From positions 310,001 through 374,000 of the forward strand of contig NZ_FOVG01000001.1 of NCBI RefSeq assembly GCF_900115075.1: 64,000 bases of DNA, read 5' to 3'. How positions within the stretch are numbered: the stretch's first letter is position 1; each line of letters starts with the position of its first letter. Source of the stretch: Candidatus Pantoea varia (GTDB lineage Bacteria > Pseudomonadota > Gammaproteobacteria > Enterobacterales > Enterobacteriaceae). Position numbers and translations under genes: made by a program. Below the pieces are notes generated by a model. That model was not told where the DNA came from, did not search any database, and saw only the letters and a program-made list of their open reading frames with translations. This document shows, piece after piece, positions 49,948 to 59,452 of the stretch.

Positions 49948-51606
49948 TCAACCTACCGTCATCTGGCGGTCATCGACATATTTGCGCTGATCCGGCGCAG
50001 GCGGGAAATACTGATAAAGCCAGGTTTCACTCAGTGTCTCATCCTTGCTGCGCAGGAACAGACGCATCTCTACCGGCTGAGTAGAATCGCTGTTCGGATA
50101 CCAGTCAAACAGGATGCGGTATCCCTTGAGCGGATCGACATACAGAATCTCAACCTGCTTCACGCTTCCGGATGAAACGGTAATCACCGGTTCAATGCCT
50201 TTCGGCGCAGCAGCCTGCAAATCCCCACCAATAAAATCGATGGCGAAGCGGCGGCACCAGGTTTCCGGGAAGTGTTCGCCAGGCGCCCAGCCTTCCGGGA
50301 AACCACCGATACCGGTACGGGTCGCATCCACGCGCGCCAGACCGCTACGCACGGGCGGCAGACCACTCCAGTAGAGCTTGTAGGAGAAGTTCAGCTCGCT
50401 GCCCGCTTTGACCGGTTCAGCCGGTTGCCAGAAGCAGACCACGTTATCCAGCGTTTCACCGGTGGTCGGGATCTCCATCAGGTTAATCGCGCCTTTGCCC
50501 CACTTGCCGACCGGCTCAACCCACAGGCTCGGACGTTTGTCATACCAGCCAATCACATCCTGATAATCTTTGAAGTCGTGATTTAACTGCAGCAGGCCAA
50601 AGCCTCGCGGATTCTCATCTTCATAGGCATTGAACTGCAGACGCTGCGGATTATTCAGTGGGCGGGCAATCCATTCGCCTTTACCGGTCCACATCGCCAG
50701 ACGATCGGAGTCGTGGATCTGCGGATGGTAGGTGTTGCACATGCGGCGTTCGTTGGTGCCGCAGCTGAACATGCTGGTCATTGGCGAGATGCCAATCTGA
50801 CGAATCTCTTTGCGGGCGAACAGGTGGTTCTCCACCTCCATCACCACGCGTTTCTCTTCGCAGTGGATGATGAACTTATAGGCACCGGTGACACTCGCAC
50901 CATCCAGCAGGGCATAGCAGGTAAAGGTGGTATCTTCCGCTTTCGGCGTTTCAAACCAGAAGGCGGTGAAATCGGGGAACTCTTCCTGGCCATTGCTGAA
51001 GGTGTTGATCGCGACACCACGCGCCGAGAGGCCGTACTGGTAAGTATCGTCAACGGCACGGAAGTAGCTTGCGCCCAGGAACGAGACGATATCGCGACGG
51101 GCCAGTTCCGGTTTTTTAAAAGCGCGGAAACCTGCGAAGCCGAGGTCAGTTTTGCCCTCCAGTTGCCGGGTATCAACCTTCGCGTTGTTGTAGTTGAACA
51201 GCTCAGGGCGGAAGTGAATTTCGCGCGCCTGGCGGCTTTCGCCATCAACAGAGAACATGCGGATGCGCCGCTTGAAGCCCATACCGACATGGAAGAACTG
51301 CACGTCCAGTTGACGATCGGGCAGGTTGTTCCAGAGTGAGTGGTTGGCGTCATACTGAATTTCGTTGTACGCCTGCGGAGTGAGTGTGGCCAGCGTCTCC
51401 GGCAGCGCGCCTGGTGCGCCGCCCCAGGGTTTTTTCGCCAGCGCTGCCGCGTTTTTCTTCAATACGTCGAAATCGAAGCGTACGGCGGTTCCGTCAGCAA
51501 TGCCATCTTCTGCCCATGCGGATTGCGCAAACAGCGTTGACAGGCCGGTCATGCCGCTGACGGCAGAGAAGGCCATTGACGCTTTCATAAACATTCTTCG
51601 ATTCAT
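49948..51606 (-). CDS. opgD: Periplasmic glucan biosynthesis protein OpgD (MdoD)
   Basis: OpgD is a Tat-exported periplasmic protein that shapes the linear backbone of osmoregulated periplasmic glucans. The 552-residue protein from ATG 51606 has a twin-arginine signal (NRRMFMKAS followed by a hydrophobic stretch and AWA near residue 34), then the beta-sandwich MdoG/OpgG domain. [20 protein letters not shown] near residue 330 and the C-terminal [20 protein letters not shown] match E. coli OpgD (551 residues). A second ATG at 51618 overlaps the AAGGA ribosome site. In E. coli opgD lies elsewhere on the map; here it sits between elaA and elaB. Confidence 0.94.
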   Translation of the reverse strand: MNRRMFMKASMAFSAVSGMTGLSTLFAQSAWAEDGIADGTAVRFDFDVLKKNAAALAKKPWGGAPGALPETLATLTPQAYNEIQYDANHSLWNNLPDRQLDVQFFHVGMGFKRRIRMFSVDGESRQAREIHFRPELFNYNNAKVDTRQLEGKTDLGFAGFRAFKKPELARRDIVSFLGASYFRAVDDTYQYGLSARGVAINTFSNGQEEFPDFTAFWFETPKAEDTTFTCYALLDGASVTGAYKFIIHCEEKRVVMEVENHLFARKEIRQIGISPMTSMFSCGTNERRMCNTYHPQIHDSDRLAMWTGKGEWIARPLNNPQRLQFNAYEDENPRGFGLLQLNHDFKDYQDVIGWYDKRPSLWVEPVGKWGKGAINLMEIPTTGETLDNVVCFWQPAEPVKAGSELNFSYKLYWSGLPPVRSGLARVDATRTGIGGFPEGWAPGEHFPETWCRRFAIDFIGGDLQAAAPKGIEPVITVSSGSVKQVEILYVDPLKGYRILFDWYPNSDSTQPVEMRLFLRSKDETLSETWLYQYFPPAPDQRKYVDDRQMTVG

Positions 51607-51941
51607 GCCAGAGATCATTCCTTAGCTGTTCGAGGGTGTCGTGACTGTTGTGCAACATGCACTTTCATGGCCCGATAATCACAGGCAACAGAGGGGTACG
51701 ACAGTGGGGTTACTGGAAAATTCAGTCACGACAAAATTTATCAGATTAATCAAAGAAGCGAAGCGAAATTCGGCGGTTGCCGCTGCGTCTTACACTTCTT
51801 TGCGCAGCGAAACGGCGCACCGCCTGCAGTGAGTCAGATTAACGGATGAAAAATCAGGTGATTCCTGGAGCCGGAAATCAGCAGAGCGTCAGATTATGTC
51901 TATAGTTAATGGACTGCTTTGCAATTCACACGGAGGAAATG
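51607..51941. promoter_or_regulatory. Divergent control region of opgD and elaB
   Basis: These 335 bases carry no credible gene. CTATAGT at 51900-51906 is a sigma-S-like extended -10 about 36 bases before the elaB start, in keeping with RpoS control of elaB known in E. coli. The opgD promoter should lie in the first half. Confidence 0.5.
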
Positions 51942-52253
51942 ATGGTAAATCAGACAAATCAATTCGAATCGGGCCTCGATGACGATATTGCGTTACTGAC
52001 CGAAACCCTGGAAGAAGTGCTTAAGGCATCAGGCGATCCGGCCGATCAGAAGTACATTGAGCTTAAAAGCAAAGCCGAACAGGCGCTGAACGATGTGAAA
52101 TCCCGTGTCAGCCAGGCGTCCGATAGTTACTACTATCGCGCTAAACAGGCTGCGTACCGTGCAGATGATTACGTGCACGAAAAACCGTGGCAGGGTGTGG
52201 GTATCGGCGCAACCGCCGGTCTGGTACTGGGTCTGCTGCTGGCGCGTCGTTAA
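51942..52253 (+). CDS. elaB: ElaB, C-tail-anchored inner-membrane protein
   Basis: The 103-residue protein belongs to the ElaB/YqjD/YgaM (DUF883) family. Residues about 12-75 form an amphipathic helical, ribosome-associating region containing KSRVSQASDSYYYRAKQA. A single C-terminal membrane helix with a glycine-zipper look follows (GIGATAGLVLGLLLARR). E. coli ElaB is RpoS-induced and protects against stress in stationary phase. I chose ATG 51942, with GGAGG 5 bases upstream; an ATG three bases earlier is too close to it. A terminator follows 41 bases after the stop. Confidence 0.94.
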   Translation: MVNQTNQFESGLDDDIALLTETLEEVLKASGDPADQKYIELKSKAEQALNDVKSRVSQASDSYYYRAKQAAYRADDYVHEKPWQGVGIGATAGLVLGLLLARR

Positions 52254-52293
52254 TCGCGACTCGCTGTTTAAGTTTTAGCAGACATCAGCAGTA

Positions 52294-52326
52294 AAAAAGC
52301 GGCGGGGAAATCCCGCCGTTTTTATT
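52294..52326 (+). terminator. Rho-independent terminator after elaB
   Basis: CGGCGGG and CCCGCCG form the stem with a short A-rich loop, with an A-run before and TTTTTATT after. Confidence 0.88.
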
Positions 52327-52494
52327 GGTTTCTTAACGCGCTTATTCTCCCCTCCCTTTCATCCTGCTTCGTCCCGCTATCTTTTATGCGTAACGTGCTG
52401 CCCCAGGCGCAACGGTCACAATCACTGGTAATGCCGATTGTGTTTCGCGTGTGGACTTCCTACAGTTAAGCAAACGTGAAAAGGAGAATTCGAT

Positions 52495-53691
52495 GTGATT
52501 AGAGTAGAGATGCTGTCGACCGGGGATGAGGTGCTGCATGGCCAAATCGTCGATACCAACGCAGCCTGGCTGGCGGACGTATTGTTCCAGCAGGGTTTAC
52601 CGATGACCAGCCGCACCACGGTAGGGGATTCACTGGAATCGCTCATCGCCACGCTGCAGGCACGCAGTCATGAAGCCGATGTGCTGATAGTTAATGGCGG
52701 GCTGGGGCCAACCAGTGACGATCTCAGTGCGCTGGCAGCGGCCCGCGCCTGTGGGGTTGAACTGGAGATGCAGCAGGACTGGCTGGAACAGATGGAAGCC
52801 TGGTTCGTCAGTCGTGGACGGGTGATGGCCGCCAGCAATCGCAAGCAGGCTGAAATCCCGGCCAATGCGGAGCTGATTGATAATCCGGTCGGAACCGCCT
52901 GTGGCTTTGCCTTGCAACTCAACCGCTGCTGGATGTTCTTCACGCCTGGCGTGCCGTCTGAATTTAAAGTGATGGTTGAGCAGCAGATCATTCCCCGCCT
53001 GAAAGCAAAATTCTCGCCCCCCGAGCCGCCGATTTGTCTGCGACTGACAACCTTTGGTCGCGGTGAAAGTGATATTGCCGCGGAACTGGAGCCACTGGCG
53101 TTGCCGGAAGGCGTGGTGATGGGGTATCGCTCGTCGATGCCGATTATTGAGATCAAACTCACTGGCCCGGCCAGCCAGCGGGTGGCGATGGAGCAGGTGT
53201 GGCAGCAGGTGCGCCTGCTTCTGGCAGAGTGCACCATTTTTGAAGGCACGGAAGGCTTACCGGCGCTGCTGGCACGTGAGCTGCAGCAGCGCGGTGAGCA
53301 GCTGGCGGTCAGCGAGCAATACACCGCCGGACTGCTTTACTGGCAACTGGCCGCCGCCAGCGTACCGTTGCGTGGCGCTGACATCCTGCCTGCCCGGCAG
53401 GAGACGCTGGAGCAGCAGGTGACGCGCACCCGCGATCTTGCCGCGCAGCAGCAGGCAGCGCTGGCGCTCTCTGTTGGCAGCCTTGATCAGGAAGAGATTT
53501 CGGTGGCGCTGCATACGCCGGATGGCAGTTTTGGTCAGCGCGTGAAGTTCAGCACCGGTCGCCATAATCTGGAGACGCGGCAGAAGGTGGTGGCGATGAT
53601 GGCGATGAACATGCTGCGCCGCTGGCTTCACGGCAGTGAAGTCAGCACCGGTCACGGCTGGATTGATGTGGTTGAAACTGTCAGACAGTAA
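52495..53691 (+). CDS. yfaY: CinA-like protein (YfaY type)
   Basis: The 398-residue protein has an N-terminal MoCF/COG1058 domain (residues about 1-170; MLSTGDEVLHGQIVDTNAAW, NGGLGPTSDD near residue 66, FTPGVPSEFKVM near residue 149), similar to ADP-ribose pyrophosphatase CinA. Its C-terminal PncC-like region (about 245-390) is degenerate: where NMN deamidases have SxxSCTGG, this protein has SEQYTAGLLY, so deamidase activity is doubtful. E. coli YfaY is similar. The start is GTG 52495, with AGGAG 8 bases upstream. It lies alone between two terminators. Confidence 0.9.
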   Translation: MIRVEMLSTGDEVLHGQIVDTNAAWLADVLFQQGLPMTSRTTVGDSLESLIATLQARSHEADVLIVNGGLGPTSDDLSALAAARACGVELEMQQDWLEQMEAWFVSRGRVMAASNRKQAEIPANAELIDNPVGTACGFALQLNRCWMFFTPGVPSEFKVMVEQQIIPRLKAKFSPPEPPICLRLTTFGRGESDIAAELEPLALPEGVVMGYRSSMPIIEIKLTGPASQRVAMEQVWQQVRLLLAECTIFEGTEGLPALLARELQQRGEQLAVSEQYTAGLLYWQLAAASVPLRGADILPARQETLEQQVTRTRDLAAQQQAALALSVGSLDQEEISVALHTPDGSFGQRVKFSTGRHNLETRQKVVAMMAMNMLRRWLHGSEVSTGHGWIDVVETVRQ

Positions 53692-53704
53692 TTTCAGTGA
53701 AAAC

Positions 53705-53737
53705 AAAACGGGCGCCTCAGGCGCCCGTTTTGTTTGT
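53705..53737. terminator. Bidirectional terminator between yfaY and yfaE
   Basis: AAAACGGGCGCC and GGCGCCCGTTTT are perfect inverted repeats around a 3-base loop, so a strong stem with U-tracts exists on both strands. Confidence 0.92.
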
Positions 53738-53831
53738 GACTGCGGATCAACTCCCTGCAGGGCCATTCTGGCAACAATAAATAAGCTGACTCGATCTCGC
53801 AGCAAATCAAGCCAGACTTGTTCCACCTCAG

Positions 53832-54092
53832 TTACAACTCAAGCTCAATCTCGCCTTTGGCTTTGCAGCAGCAGGGCAGGATCTCATCCTGCTGCACAAA
53901 GGCCAGCGGCCGCTGTGGGTAATGCACTTCGCCTTTCAGCAGTCGCATCCGGCAGGAGCCGCAGTAACCTTCGCGGCACTGAAACTCCACGCAGAGATTA
54001 TTGGCTTCCAGCAGGGAAAGCAGATTGGGGTGATCTTCTGCGCATTCCAGTCGGGTGCCGGAACTGCGCAGAATAACAACGTCGCGGCTCAT
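53832..54092 (-). CDS. yfaE: YfaE, [2Fe-2S] ferredoxin for ribonucleotide reductase cofactor maintenance
   Basis: The 86-residue plant-type ferredoxin has the cluster ligands in FQCREGYCGSCRM near residue 37 and a fourth cysteine in ILPCCC near residue 70. In E. coli YfaE reduces the diferric NrdB centre and so helps rebuild the diferric-tyrosyl radical cofactor. It begins 2 bases after nrdB on the same strand, the conserved nrdA-nrdB-yfaE operon. It ends before a bidirectional terminator. Confidence 0.96.
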   Translation of the reverse strand: MSRDVVILRSSGTRLECAEDHPNLLSLLEANNLCVEFQCREGYCGSCRMRLLKGEVHYPQRPLAFVQQDEILPCCCKAKGEIELEL

Positions 54093-54094
54093 GA

Positions 54095-55225
54095 TTAAAG
54101 CTGGAAGTCGTCGAAGTCGTTAGCGCCCACTTCAGAATCGATCTGACCCACCAGATAGGAGCTCACTTCCACTTCCTGTGGCGCAACCTGCACGTTGTCA
54201 GACACCAGCCAGGAGTTGATCCAGGGAATCGGGTTAGAGCGCGTCTGGAAGGGCAGATCAAGGCCAACCGCCTGCATACGGATATTGGTGATGTACTCAA
54301 TGTACTGGCAGAGAATGTCTTTGTTCAGGCCGATCATTGAACCGCCGCTGAACAGATATTCCGCCCACTCTTTCTCCTGCAGCGCTGCCTTCTTAAACAG
54401 CTCGAAGCACTCTTCACGGCACTCTGCCGCAATCTCTTTCATCTCTGGATCGTCTTCCCCGCTGCGCAGCAGGTTCAGCATGTGCTGAGTGCCTGTCAGA
54501 TGCAGCGCTTCATCACGGGCGATCAGTTTGATGATTTTGGCGTTTCCTTCCATCAGTTCACGCTCGGCGAAAGCGAATGAACAGGCGAAGCTGACATAGA
54601 AACGGATGGCTTCCAGCGCATTGACGCTCATCAGACAGATATAGAGCTGCTTCTTCAGGGCGCGCAGGCTGACTACAACCTGTTTGTCGTTGACCTTATG
54701 AGTGCCTTCGCCCAGCTGATGCCAGTAGTTAGTCATCTCAATCAGATCGTCGTAATAGCGTGAGATATCCTGGGCACGCGCCAGAATCTGCTCATTAGTG
54801 ACAATATCGTCAAACACGACCGCCGGATCGTTAACGATATTACGGATGATATGGGTGTAAGAACGCGAGTGGATCGTCTCAGAGAACGCCCAGGTTTCAA
54901 TCCAGGTTTCCAGCTCAGGAATCGAGATCAACGGCAGCAGGGCAACGTTCGGGCTACGACCCTGAATTGAATCCAGCAGCGTCTGATACTTCAGGTTGCT
55001 GATAAAGATGTGTTTTTCGTGGTCCGGCAGCGCCTGGTAGTCGATACGGTCGCGGGAGACATCAACCTCTTCCGGACGCCAGAAGAACGAGAGCTGCTTT
55101 TCGATCAGCTTTTCGAAGATGTCATATTTTTGCTGGTCGAAGCGCGCCACGTTGACGGACTGACCGAAAAACATCGGCTCTTTCAGCTGATCATTTTTGT
55201 TCTGTGAGAAAGTGGAGTAAGCCAT
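54095..55225 (-). CDS. nrdB: Ribonucleoside-diphosphate reductase 1 subunit beta
   Basis: NrdB carries the diiron-tyrosyl radical cofactor of class Ia ribonucleotide reductase. The 376-residue protein, same as E. coli, shows the radical tyrosine in [14 protein letters not shown] near residue 122, with iron ligands Glu and His in the same helix. A second ligand pair lies in [13 protein letters not shown] near residue 238, and the C-terminus ending NDFDDFQL docks to NrdA. It follows nrdA after 72 bases that include a perfect hairpin. Confidence 0.98.
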   Translation of the reverse strand: MAYSTFSQNKNDQLKEPMFFGQSVNVARFDQQKYDIFEKLIEKQLSFFWRPEEVDVSRDRIDYQALPDHEKHIFISNLKYQTLLDSIQGRSPNVALLPLISIPELETWIETWAFSETIHSRSYTHIIRNIVNDPAVVFDDIVTNEQILARAQDISRYYDDLIEMTNYWHQLGEGTHKVNDKQVVVSLRALKKQLYICLMSVNALEAIRFYVSFACSFAFAERELMEGNAKIIKLIARDEALHLTGTQHMLNLLRSGEDDPEMKEIAAECREECFELFKKAALQEKEWAEYLFSGGSMIGLNKDILCQYIEYITNIRMQAVGLDLPFQTRSNPIPWINSWLVSDNVQVAPQEVEVSSYLVGQIDSEVGANDFDDFQL

Positions 55226-55272
55226 AAAAGTTGTCCAAAAGTAGACGAAGCCAGGCCTCGTGAAATGAATGA

Positions 55273-55291
55273 GGCGGGAGAATCTCCCGCC
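55273..55291 (-). other. Intercistronic hairpin between nrdA and nrdB
   Basis: GGCGGGAGA and TCTCCCGCC are exact inverted repeats around one central base. There is no U-tract, so it probably affects mRNA stability or the NrdA:NrdB ratio rather than ending transcription. Confidence 0.55.
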
Positions 55292-55297
55292 TGGCCA

Positions 55298-57583
55298 TTA
55301 GATCTTACAGGCGCCGCTCTCGCAGCCATCATCCTGGATAGAAGGTGCCAGGTCATCCTGCGCATCTTCCGCACCGTCACGGGTGTTCTGATAATAGAGC
55401 GTTTTCACACCGAACTTGTACGCCGTCAGCAGATCTTTCAGCAGCTGTTTCATCGGCACTTTACCGTTGGCAAAGCGTGATGGATCGTAGTTGGTGTTGG
55501 ACGAAATCGCCTGATCGATGAACTTCTGCATCAGACCCACCAGTTGCAGATAGCCATCGTTGTTCGGCATTTCCCACAACAGTTCATACTGATCTTTCAG
55601 ACGCTCATACTCCGGTACCACCTGACGCAGGATGCCATCTTTCGATGCTTTGATGCTGATGTGGCCGCGTGGTGGTTCGATGCCATTGGTGGCATTGGAG
55701 ATCTGCGACGAGGTCTCAGACGGCATCAGCGCAGAGAGGGTCGAGTTGCGCAGACCGTGCGTTTTGATCTCTTCACGCAGGCTGTCCCAGTCGAGATGCA
55801 GCGGTTCGTCGCTGATCGCGTCCAGATCTTTCTTGTAGGTGTCGATCGGCATGATGCCCTGCGCATAGGTGGTTTCATTGAACCATGGGCAGGCACCTTG
55901 CTCTTTCGCCAGTTCGTTTGAAGCTTTCAGCAGGTAATACTGAATTGCTTCAAAGGTTTTGTGGGTCAGGCCATTGGCGCTGCCATCGGAGTAGCGCACA
56001 CCATGCTTCGCCAGATAGTAGGCATAGTTGATGACGCCGATACCCAGGGTACGACGACCCATTGCGCCACGCTGGGCCGCCGGAATCGGGTAATCCTGAT
56101 AATCAAGCAGCGCATCCAGCGCACGAACGGCCAGGGTAGCCAGCTCTTCCAGATCGTCCAGGCTTTCGATAGCACCGAGGTTGAACGCCGAGAGCGTACA
56201 CAGGGCGATCTCACCGTTTTCGTCGTTAACATCTTCCAGCGGTTTGGTCGGCAGGGCGATTTCCAGGCAGAGGTTAGACTGGCGAACCGGCGCGATGCGC
56301 GGATCAAACGGGCTATGGGTGTTGCAGTGATCGACGTTCTGAATGTAGATACGGCCGGTTGAAGCGCGTTCCTGCATCATCAGCGAGAAGAGATCGACCG
56401 CTTTAACACGCTGCTTGCGGATGCTCTGATCCTGCTCATATTTGGTGTAGAGGCGTTCGAACTCATCCTGATCGGCGAAGAACGCATCATACAGGCCAGG
56501 CACGTCAGACGGGCTGAACAGGGTGATATCTTCGCCTTTCAGCAGGCGCTGATACATCAGCTTGTTAAGCTGTACGCCGTAGTCCATGTGACGCACGCGG
56601 TTGCCTTCAACACCACGGTTGTTCTTCAGCACCAGCAGGCTTTCGATTTCCAGATGCCACATCGGGTAGAACAGCGTCGCTGCGCCGCCACGCACGCCGC
56701 CCTGAGAACAGGACTTCACCGCAGTCTGGAAATGTTTGTAGAACGGGATACAGCCGGTGTGGAACGCTTCGCCGCCGCGAATCGGGCTGCCCAGCGCACG
56801 GATACGACCGGCGTTGATGCCGATACCAGCACGCTGAGAGACATATTTCACAATCGCGCTGGAGGTGGCGTTGATGGAGTCCAGACTGTCGCCGCACTCG
56901 ATCAGCACACAGGAGCTGAACTGACGCGTCGGGGTACGCACGCCTGACATGATTGGCGTCGGCAGCGAGATTTTGAACGTTGAGATCGCATCATAGAAAC
57001 GCTTGATGTAATCCATACGCGTGTCGCGCGGGTAGCCCGAGAACAGGCAGGCAGCGACCAGAATGTAGAGGAACTGCGCGCTCTCGTAGATTTCACCTGA
57101 GACGCGGTTCTGCACCAGATATTTGCCTTCCAGCTGCTTCACAGCGGCATAGGAGAAGTTCATGTCACGCCAGTGGTCGAGGAACTCGTCCATCTGCGCG
57201 AACTCTTCCTGGCTGTAATCTTCCAGCAGGTGGCGATCATATTTGCCCATGTCGACCATCTTAACGACCTGGTCATAAAGCTTCGGCGGCTCAAACTGAC
57301 CATACGCTTTTTTGCGCAGGTGGAAGATCGCCAGGCGGGCAGCCAGGTACTGATAGTCAGGGGCATCGCGCGAGATGAGGTCTGCTGCGGCCTTGATGAT
57401 GGTCTCATGAATGTCAGACGTTCTGATTCCATCATAGAACTGAATGTGAGAGCGCAGTTCGACCTGTGAAACTGAGACGTTGTTCAGCCCTTCAGCTGCC
57501 CAGTCCAGCACACGGTGAATTTTGTCGAGATCAATGCGCTCCTGGCGGCCATCGCGTTTAGTAACGAGCAGACTCTGGTTCAT
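55298..57583 (-). CDS. nrdA: Ribonucleoside-diphosphate reductase 1 subunit alpha
   Basis: NrdA is the catalytic subunit that makes deoxyribonucleoside diphosphates. The 761-residue protein has an N-terminal ATP-cone (about 5-95) that senses ATP/dATP. The active-site cysteines are in FSSCVLIECGDSLDS near residue 225, NLCLEIALPTKP near residue 439 and ALCTLSAFNLGAI near residue 462. The C-terminal redox pair is in DGCESGACKI. The length equals E. coli NrdA. Its promoter region carries paired NrdR boxes and two DnaA boxes. The nrdB and yfaE genes follow. Confidence 0.98.
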   Translation of the reverse strand: MNQSLLVTKRDGRQERIDLDKIHRVLDWAAEGLNNVSVSQVELRSHIQFYDGIRTSDIHETIIKAAADLISRDAPDYQYLAARLAIFHLRKKAYGQFEPPKLYDQVVKMVDMGKYDRHLLEDYSQEEFAQMDEFLDHWRDMNFSYAAVKQLEGKYLVQNRVSGEIYESAQFLYILVAACLFSGYPRDTRMDYIKRFYDAISTFKISLPTPIMSGVRTPTRQFSSCVLIECGDSLDSINATSSAIVKYVSQRAGIGINAGRIRALGSPIRGGEAFHTGCIPFYKHFQTAVKSCSQGGVRGGAATLFYPMWHLEIESLLVLKNNRGVEGNRVRHMDYGVQLNKLMYQRLLKGEDITLFSPSDVPGLYDAFFADQDEFERLYTKYEQDQSIRKQRVKAVDLFSLMMQERASTGRIYIQNVDHCNTHSPFDPRIAPVRQSNLCLEIALPTKPLEDVNDENGEIALCTLSAFNLGAIESLDDLEELATLAVRALDALLDYQDYPIPAAQRGAMGRRTLGIGVINYAYYLAKHGVRYSDGSANGLTHKTFEAIQYYLLKASNELAKEQGACPWFNETTYAQGIMPIDTYKKDLDAISDEPLHLDWDSLREEIKTHGLRNSTLSALMPSETSSQISNATNGIEPPRGHISIKASKDGILRQVVPEYERLKDQYELLWEMPNNDGYLQLVGLMQKFIDQAISSNTNYDPSRFANGKVPMKQLLKDLLTAYKFGVKTLYYQNTRDGAEDAQDDLAPSIQDDGCESGACKI

Positions 57584-57634
57584 GTCGCGTATTTACCTTT
57601 GCGTGAGTATCCAAAAATTAAAAGAAATCCCGGT

Positions 57635-57643
57635 TTATACACA
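57635..57643 (+). promoter_or_regulatory. DnaA box upstream of nrdA (1)
   Basis: TTATACACA is a full match to TTATNCACA, 51 bases before the nrdA start on the opposite strand orientation. In E. coli the nrdAB promoter is also bound by DnaA. Confidence 0.7.
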
Positions 57644-57658
57644 GCCTATTCATTGTGA
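57643..57658. promoter_or_regulatory. NrdR box 1 upstream of nrdA
   Basis: This 16-mer matches the NrdR consensus at about 11 of 16 positions and lies exactly 31 bases (start to start) from a second box, the fixed three-turn spacing of NrdR site pairs. Confidence 0.72.
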
Positions 57659-57664
57659 ATAATG

Positions 57665-57673
57665 TGTGGATAA
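57665..57673 (-). promoter_or_regulatory. DnaA box upstream of nrdA (2)
   Basis: On the minus strand TTATCCACA is the perfect DnaA box, between the two NrdR boxes. Confidence 0.78.
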
Positions 57674-57689
57674 ACACTACATCTAGGGG
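57674..57689. promoter_or_regulatory. NrdR box 2 upstream of nrdA
   Basis: ACACTACATCTAGGGG matches the NrdR consensus ACACWATATATWGTGT at about 11 positions, best in its left half. With box 1 it should allow repression when dATP loads NrdR. Confidence 0.75.
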
Positions 57690-58120
57690 GTGATGAGAAA
57701 AGTCATAACTACATGGGGGCATATTTTAGTATTTTACGGCCGCTTAACAAGAGCAAAAAATGATGGCTGGAGGGGTTGTAATTCTTGCGAAATTTCTTAG
57801 CCCACGCCTTGTAAGGCCTGGCAACATGTCAACCGGATCACACTTTTTTTTCTTATTATGATCGGGCGCGTGTTTCTTATTCAATCCTCACGATTCAGCG
57901 AAAAAACAGATGAAAAATGCGTAAAAGCCGCTAGCGCGAGGCGGCAGGCGGGCCAGGCCGCTGTCCCCGTTTCTGACACCTCACTGACATCGCCGCGTAA
58001 CTCTCTGGCACATAACAGAATGCACTCAAGTGCTGTCCCCTGCGGCGTTGTCTCTGGGCAGGGGCTCTCAGCGGAACAGCATCGCCTCTGCCATAAATCT
58101 TTAAGGCAGAGGCGGAAGAA
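57690..58120. other. Non-coding region between nrdA control sites and the GntP gene
   Basis: I see no credible gene here. The right half holds two hairpins that may end the GntP transcript: GCCTCTGCC / GGCAGAGGC at 58084-58113 (perfect 9-bp stem) and CCCCTGC / GCAGGGG near 58036-58064. Neither has a clear U-tract on the minus strand. The left half is AT-rich with the distal nrdA promoter. Confidence 0.5.
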
Positions 58121-59452
58121 TCAGATGAACTGGCTGACCAGGATGACCATACCCAGACCGACAACTGAATTTATTAACTCCAGCAGCCCCCAGGTTTTGA
58201 AGGTGTCCTTCATGGAGATACCAAAGGTCTCTTTGAAGAGTAAGAAGCCGCCGTCATACATCAGTGTAATGGTGTTACTGCCGCAGGCGACGGCGAGCAC
58301 CATCAGCGCCGGATTAAGATGAAAGGCCCCAATCATCGGAGCCACAATGCCCGCCGAGGTAATGGCAGCCACCGCGCCCTGGCCGGTCAGAATGCGGATT
58401 ACGGCAGTGATTAACCAGGCGATAATAAAGGGAGAGAAGGGTACATGACTCATGAGCTGGACAATGCTGTCGCCCACATCAGAGTCAATGATCACCTGCT
58501 TGAGGATACCGCCGGCACTGATGACAAACAGCACGTTAGAAATCTGTGAAATCGAGTTGGTGACGTTATGCGTGATGCCTTCGGCGGTCATCCCCCGCTT
58601 AACACCCAGAAACCACATCGCAGCCAGCGTAGCGAACAGCATACTGACTTCAGCACTGCCCAGCAGTATAAAGACGCGGGTCAGCTCAGAGCCATCACCG
58701 GCCAGCGGCTTGACGACCGAAGCCAGAATCATCAGTACCGCAGGGATCAGCGGGATCAGAATACTGATTCTGAACGAAGGGAGATCTTCCGGGGCCAGCT
58801 CTTTGATCGGTTTAATCATGGAGTTCAGCGGAATACGGCTGATTCCCGGCAGGAAGCGGGGCAGTAAAACACCCGCGCAGAACAGCGCAGGGATAATCAC
58901 CACGACGCCGTAAAGATAGACCTGCACGATATCCGCGTTGAATGCACTGATCAGAGCAACCGGTCCCGGCTGGGGTGGAAACAGGCTGTGTCCCATTGTT
59001 GCACCGACCACCGTAGGGATGACCAGCTTCATGTAGGGGATATCTGCTTTCTTAGCGATGTTCATGACCAGCGGCATCGCAATCAGGAAGGCGACCTCGT
59101 AAAACATCGCGATACCGAAGATGACGCCGATAAACATCAGTCCGGTGGAGAGGAAGCGGGTGCCGCAATGGCGGATGACGGTGTCCGCTATCTGCTGGCT
59201 GGCACCGGATTCGGTCATGAACTTACCAATAATCGCGCCGAATATAATGATCAGCGCCAGGTGGCCCATGATGCTGCCGATACCCTGCTGGACGACGCCG
59301 ACAATTTTATCTGCCGGGATACCAACCATGATGGCGACAAACATGCCTGCAATCAGCAGAGAGAAGACGTTGTGAAATTTATACTTCAGATTGAGTACGA
59401 CTAATATCGCGATACCGGCTAATACCCAGAAGAGAGATAAAAAGGGCGTCAT
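58121..59452 (-). CDS. GntP-family gluconate/organic acid:proton symporter
   Basis: The 443-residue protein has about 12-14 membrane segments and the GntP-family features: HSLFPPQPGPVALISAF near residue 160, the central KPIKELAPEDLPSF loop and the C-terminal GSNTITLMYDGGFLLFKETF near residue 395. The family imports gluconate, idonate, fructuronate or related sugar acids; substrate cannot be read here. I chose ATG 59452 (MTPFLSLFWVLAGI), with AAGGA 5 bases upstream; the ATG at 59467 contains that site. No kinase or dehydratase gene is adjacent. In E. coli K-12 this position between nrdA and ubiG is held by yfaL, so it is an accessory gene. Confidence 0.88.
   Translation of the reverse strand: MTPFLSLFWVLAGIAILVVLNLKYKFHNVFSLLIAGMFVAIMVGIPADKIVGVVQQGIGSIMGHLALIIIFGAIIGKFMTESGASQQIADTVIRHCGTRFLSTGLMFIGVIFGIAMFYEVAFLIAMPLVMNIAKKADIPYMKLVIPTVVGATMGHSLFPPQPGPVALISAFNADIVQVYLYGVVVIIPALFCAGVLLPRFLPGISRIPLNSMIKPIKELAPEDLPSFRISILIPLIPAVLMILASVVKPLAGDGSELTRVFILLGSAEVSMLFATLAAMWFLGVKRGMTAEGITHNVTNSISQISNVLFVISAGGILKQVIIDSDVGDSIVQLMSHVPFSPFIIAWLITAVIRILTGQGAVAAITSAGIVAPMIGAFHLNPALMVLAVACGSNTITLMYDGGFLLFKETFGISMKDTFKTWGLLELINSVVGLGMVILVSQFI

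Noticed and set aside
57858..58322. 154-codon plus-strand open frame overlapping the GntP gene
   Set aside because: Its second half is antisense to the GntP gene, there is no ribosome site at its start, and its sequence is basic and low in hydrophobic order with no family resemblance.
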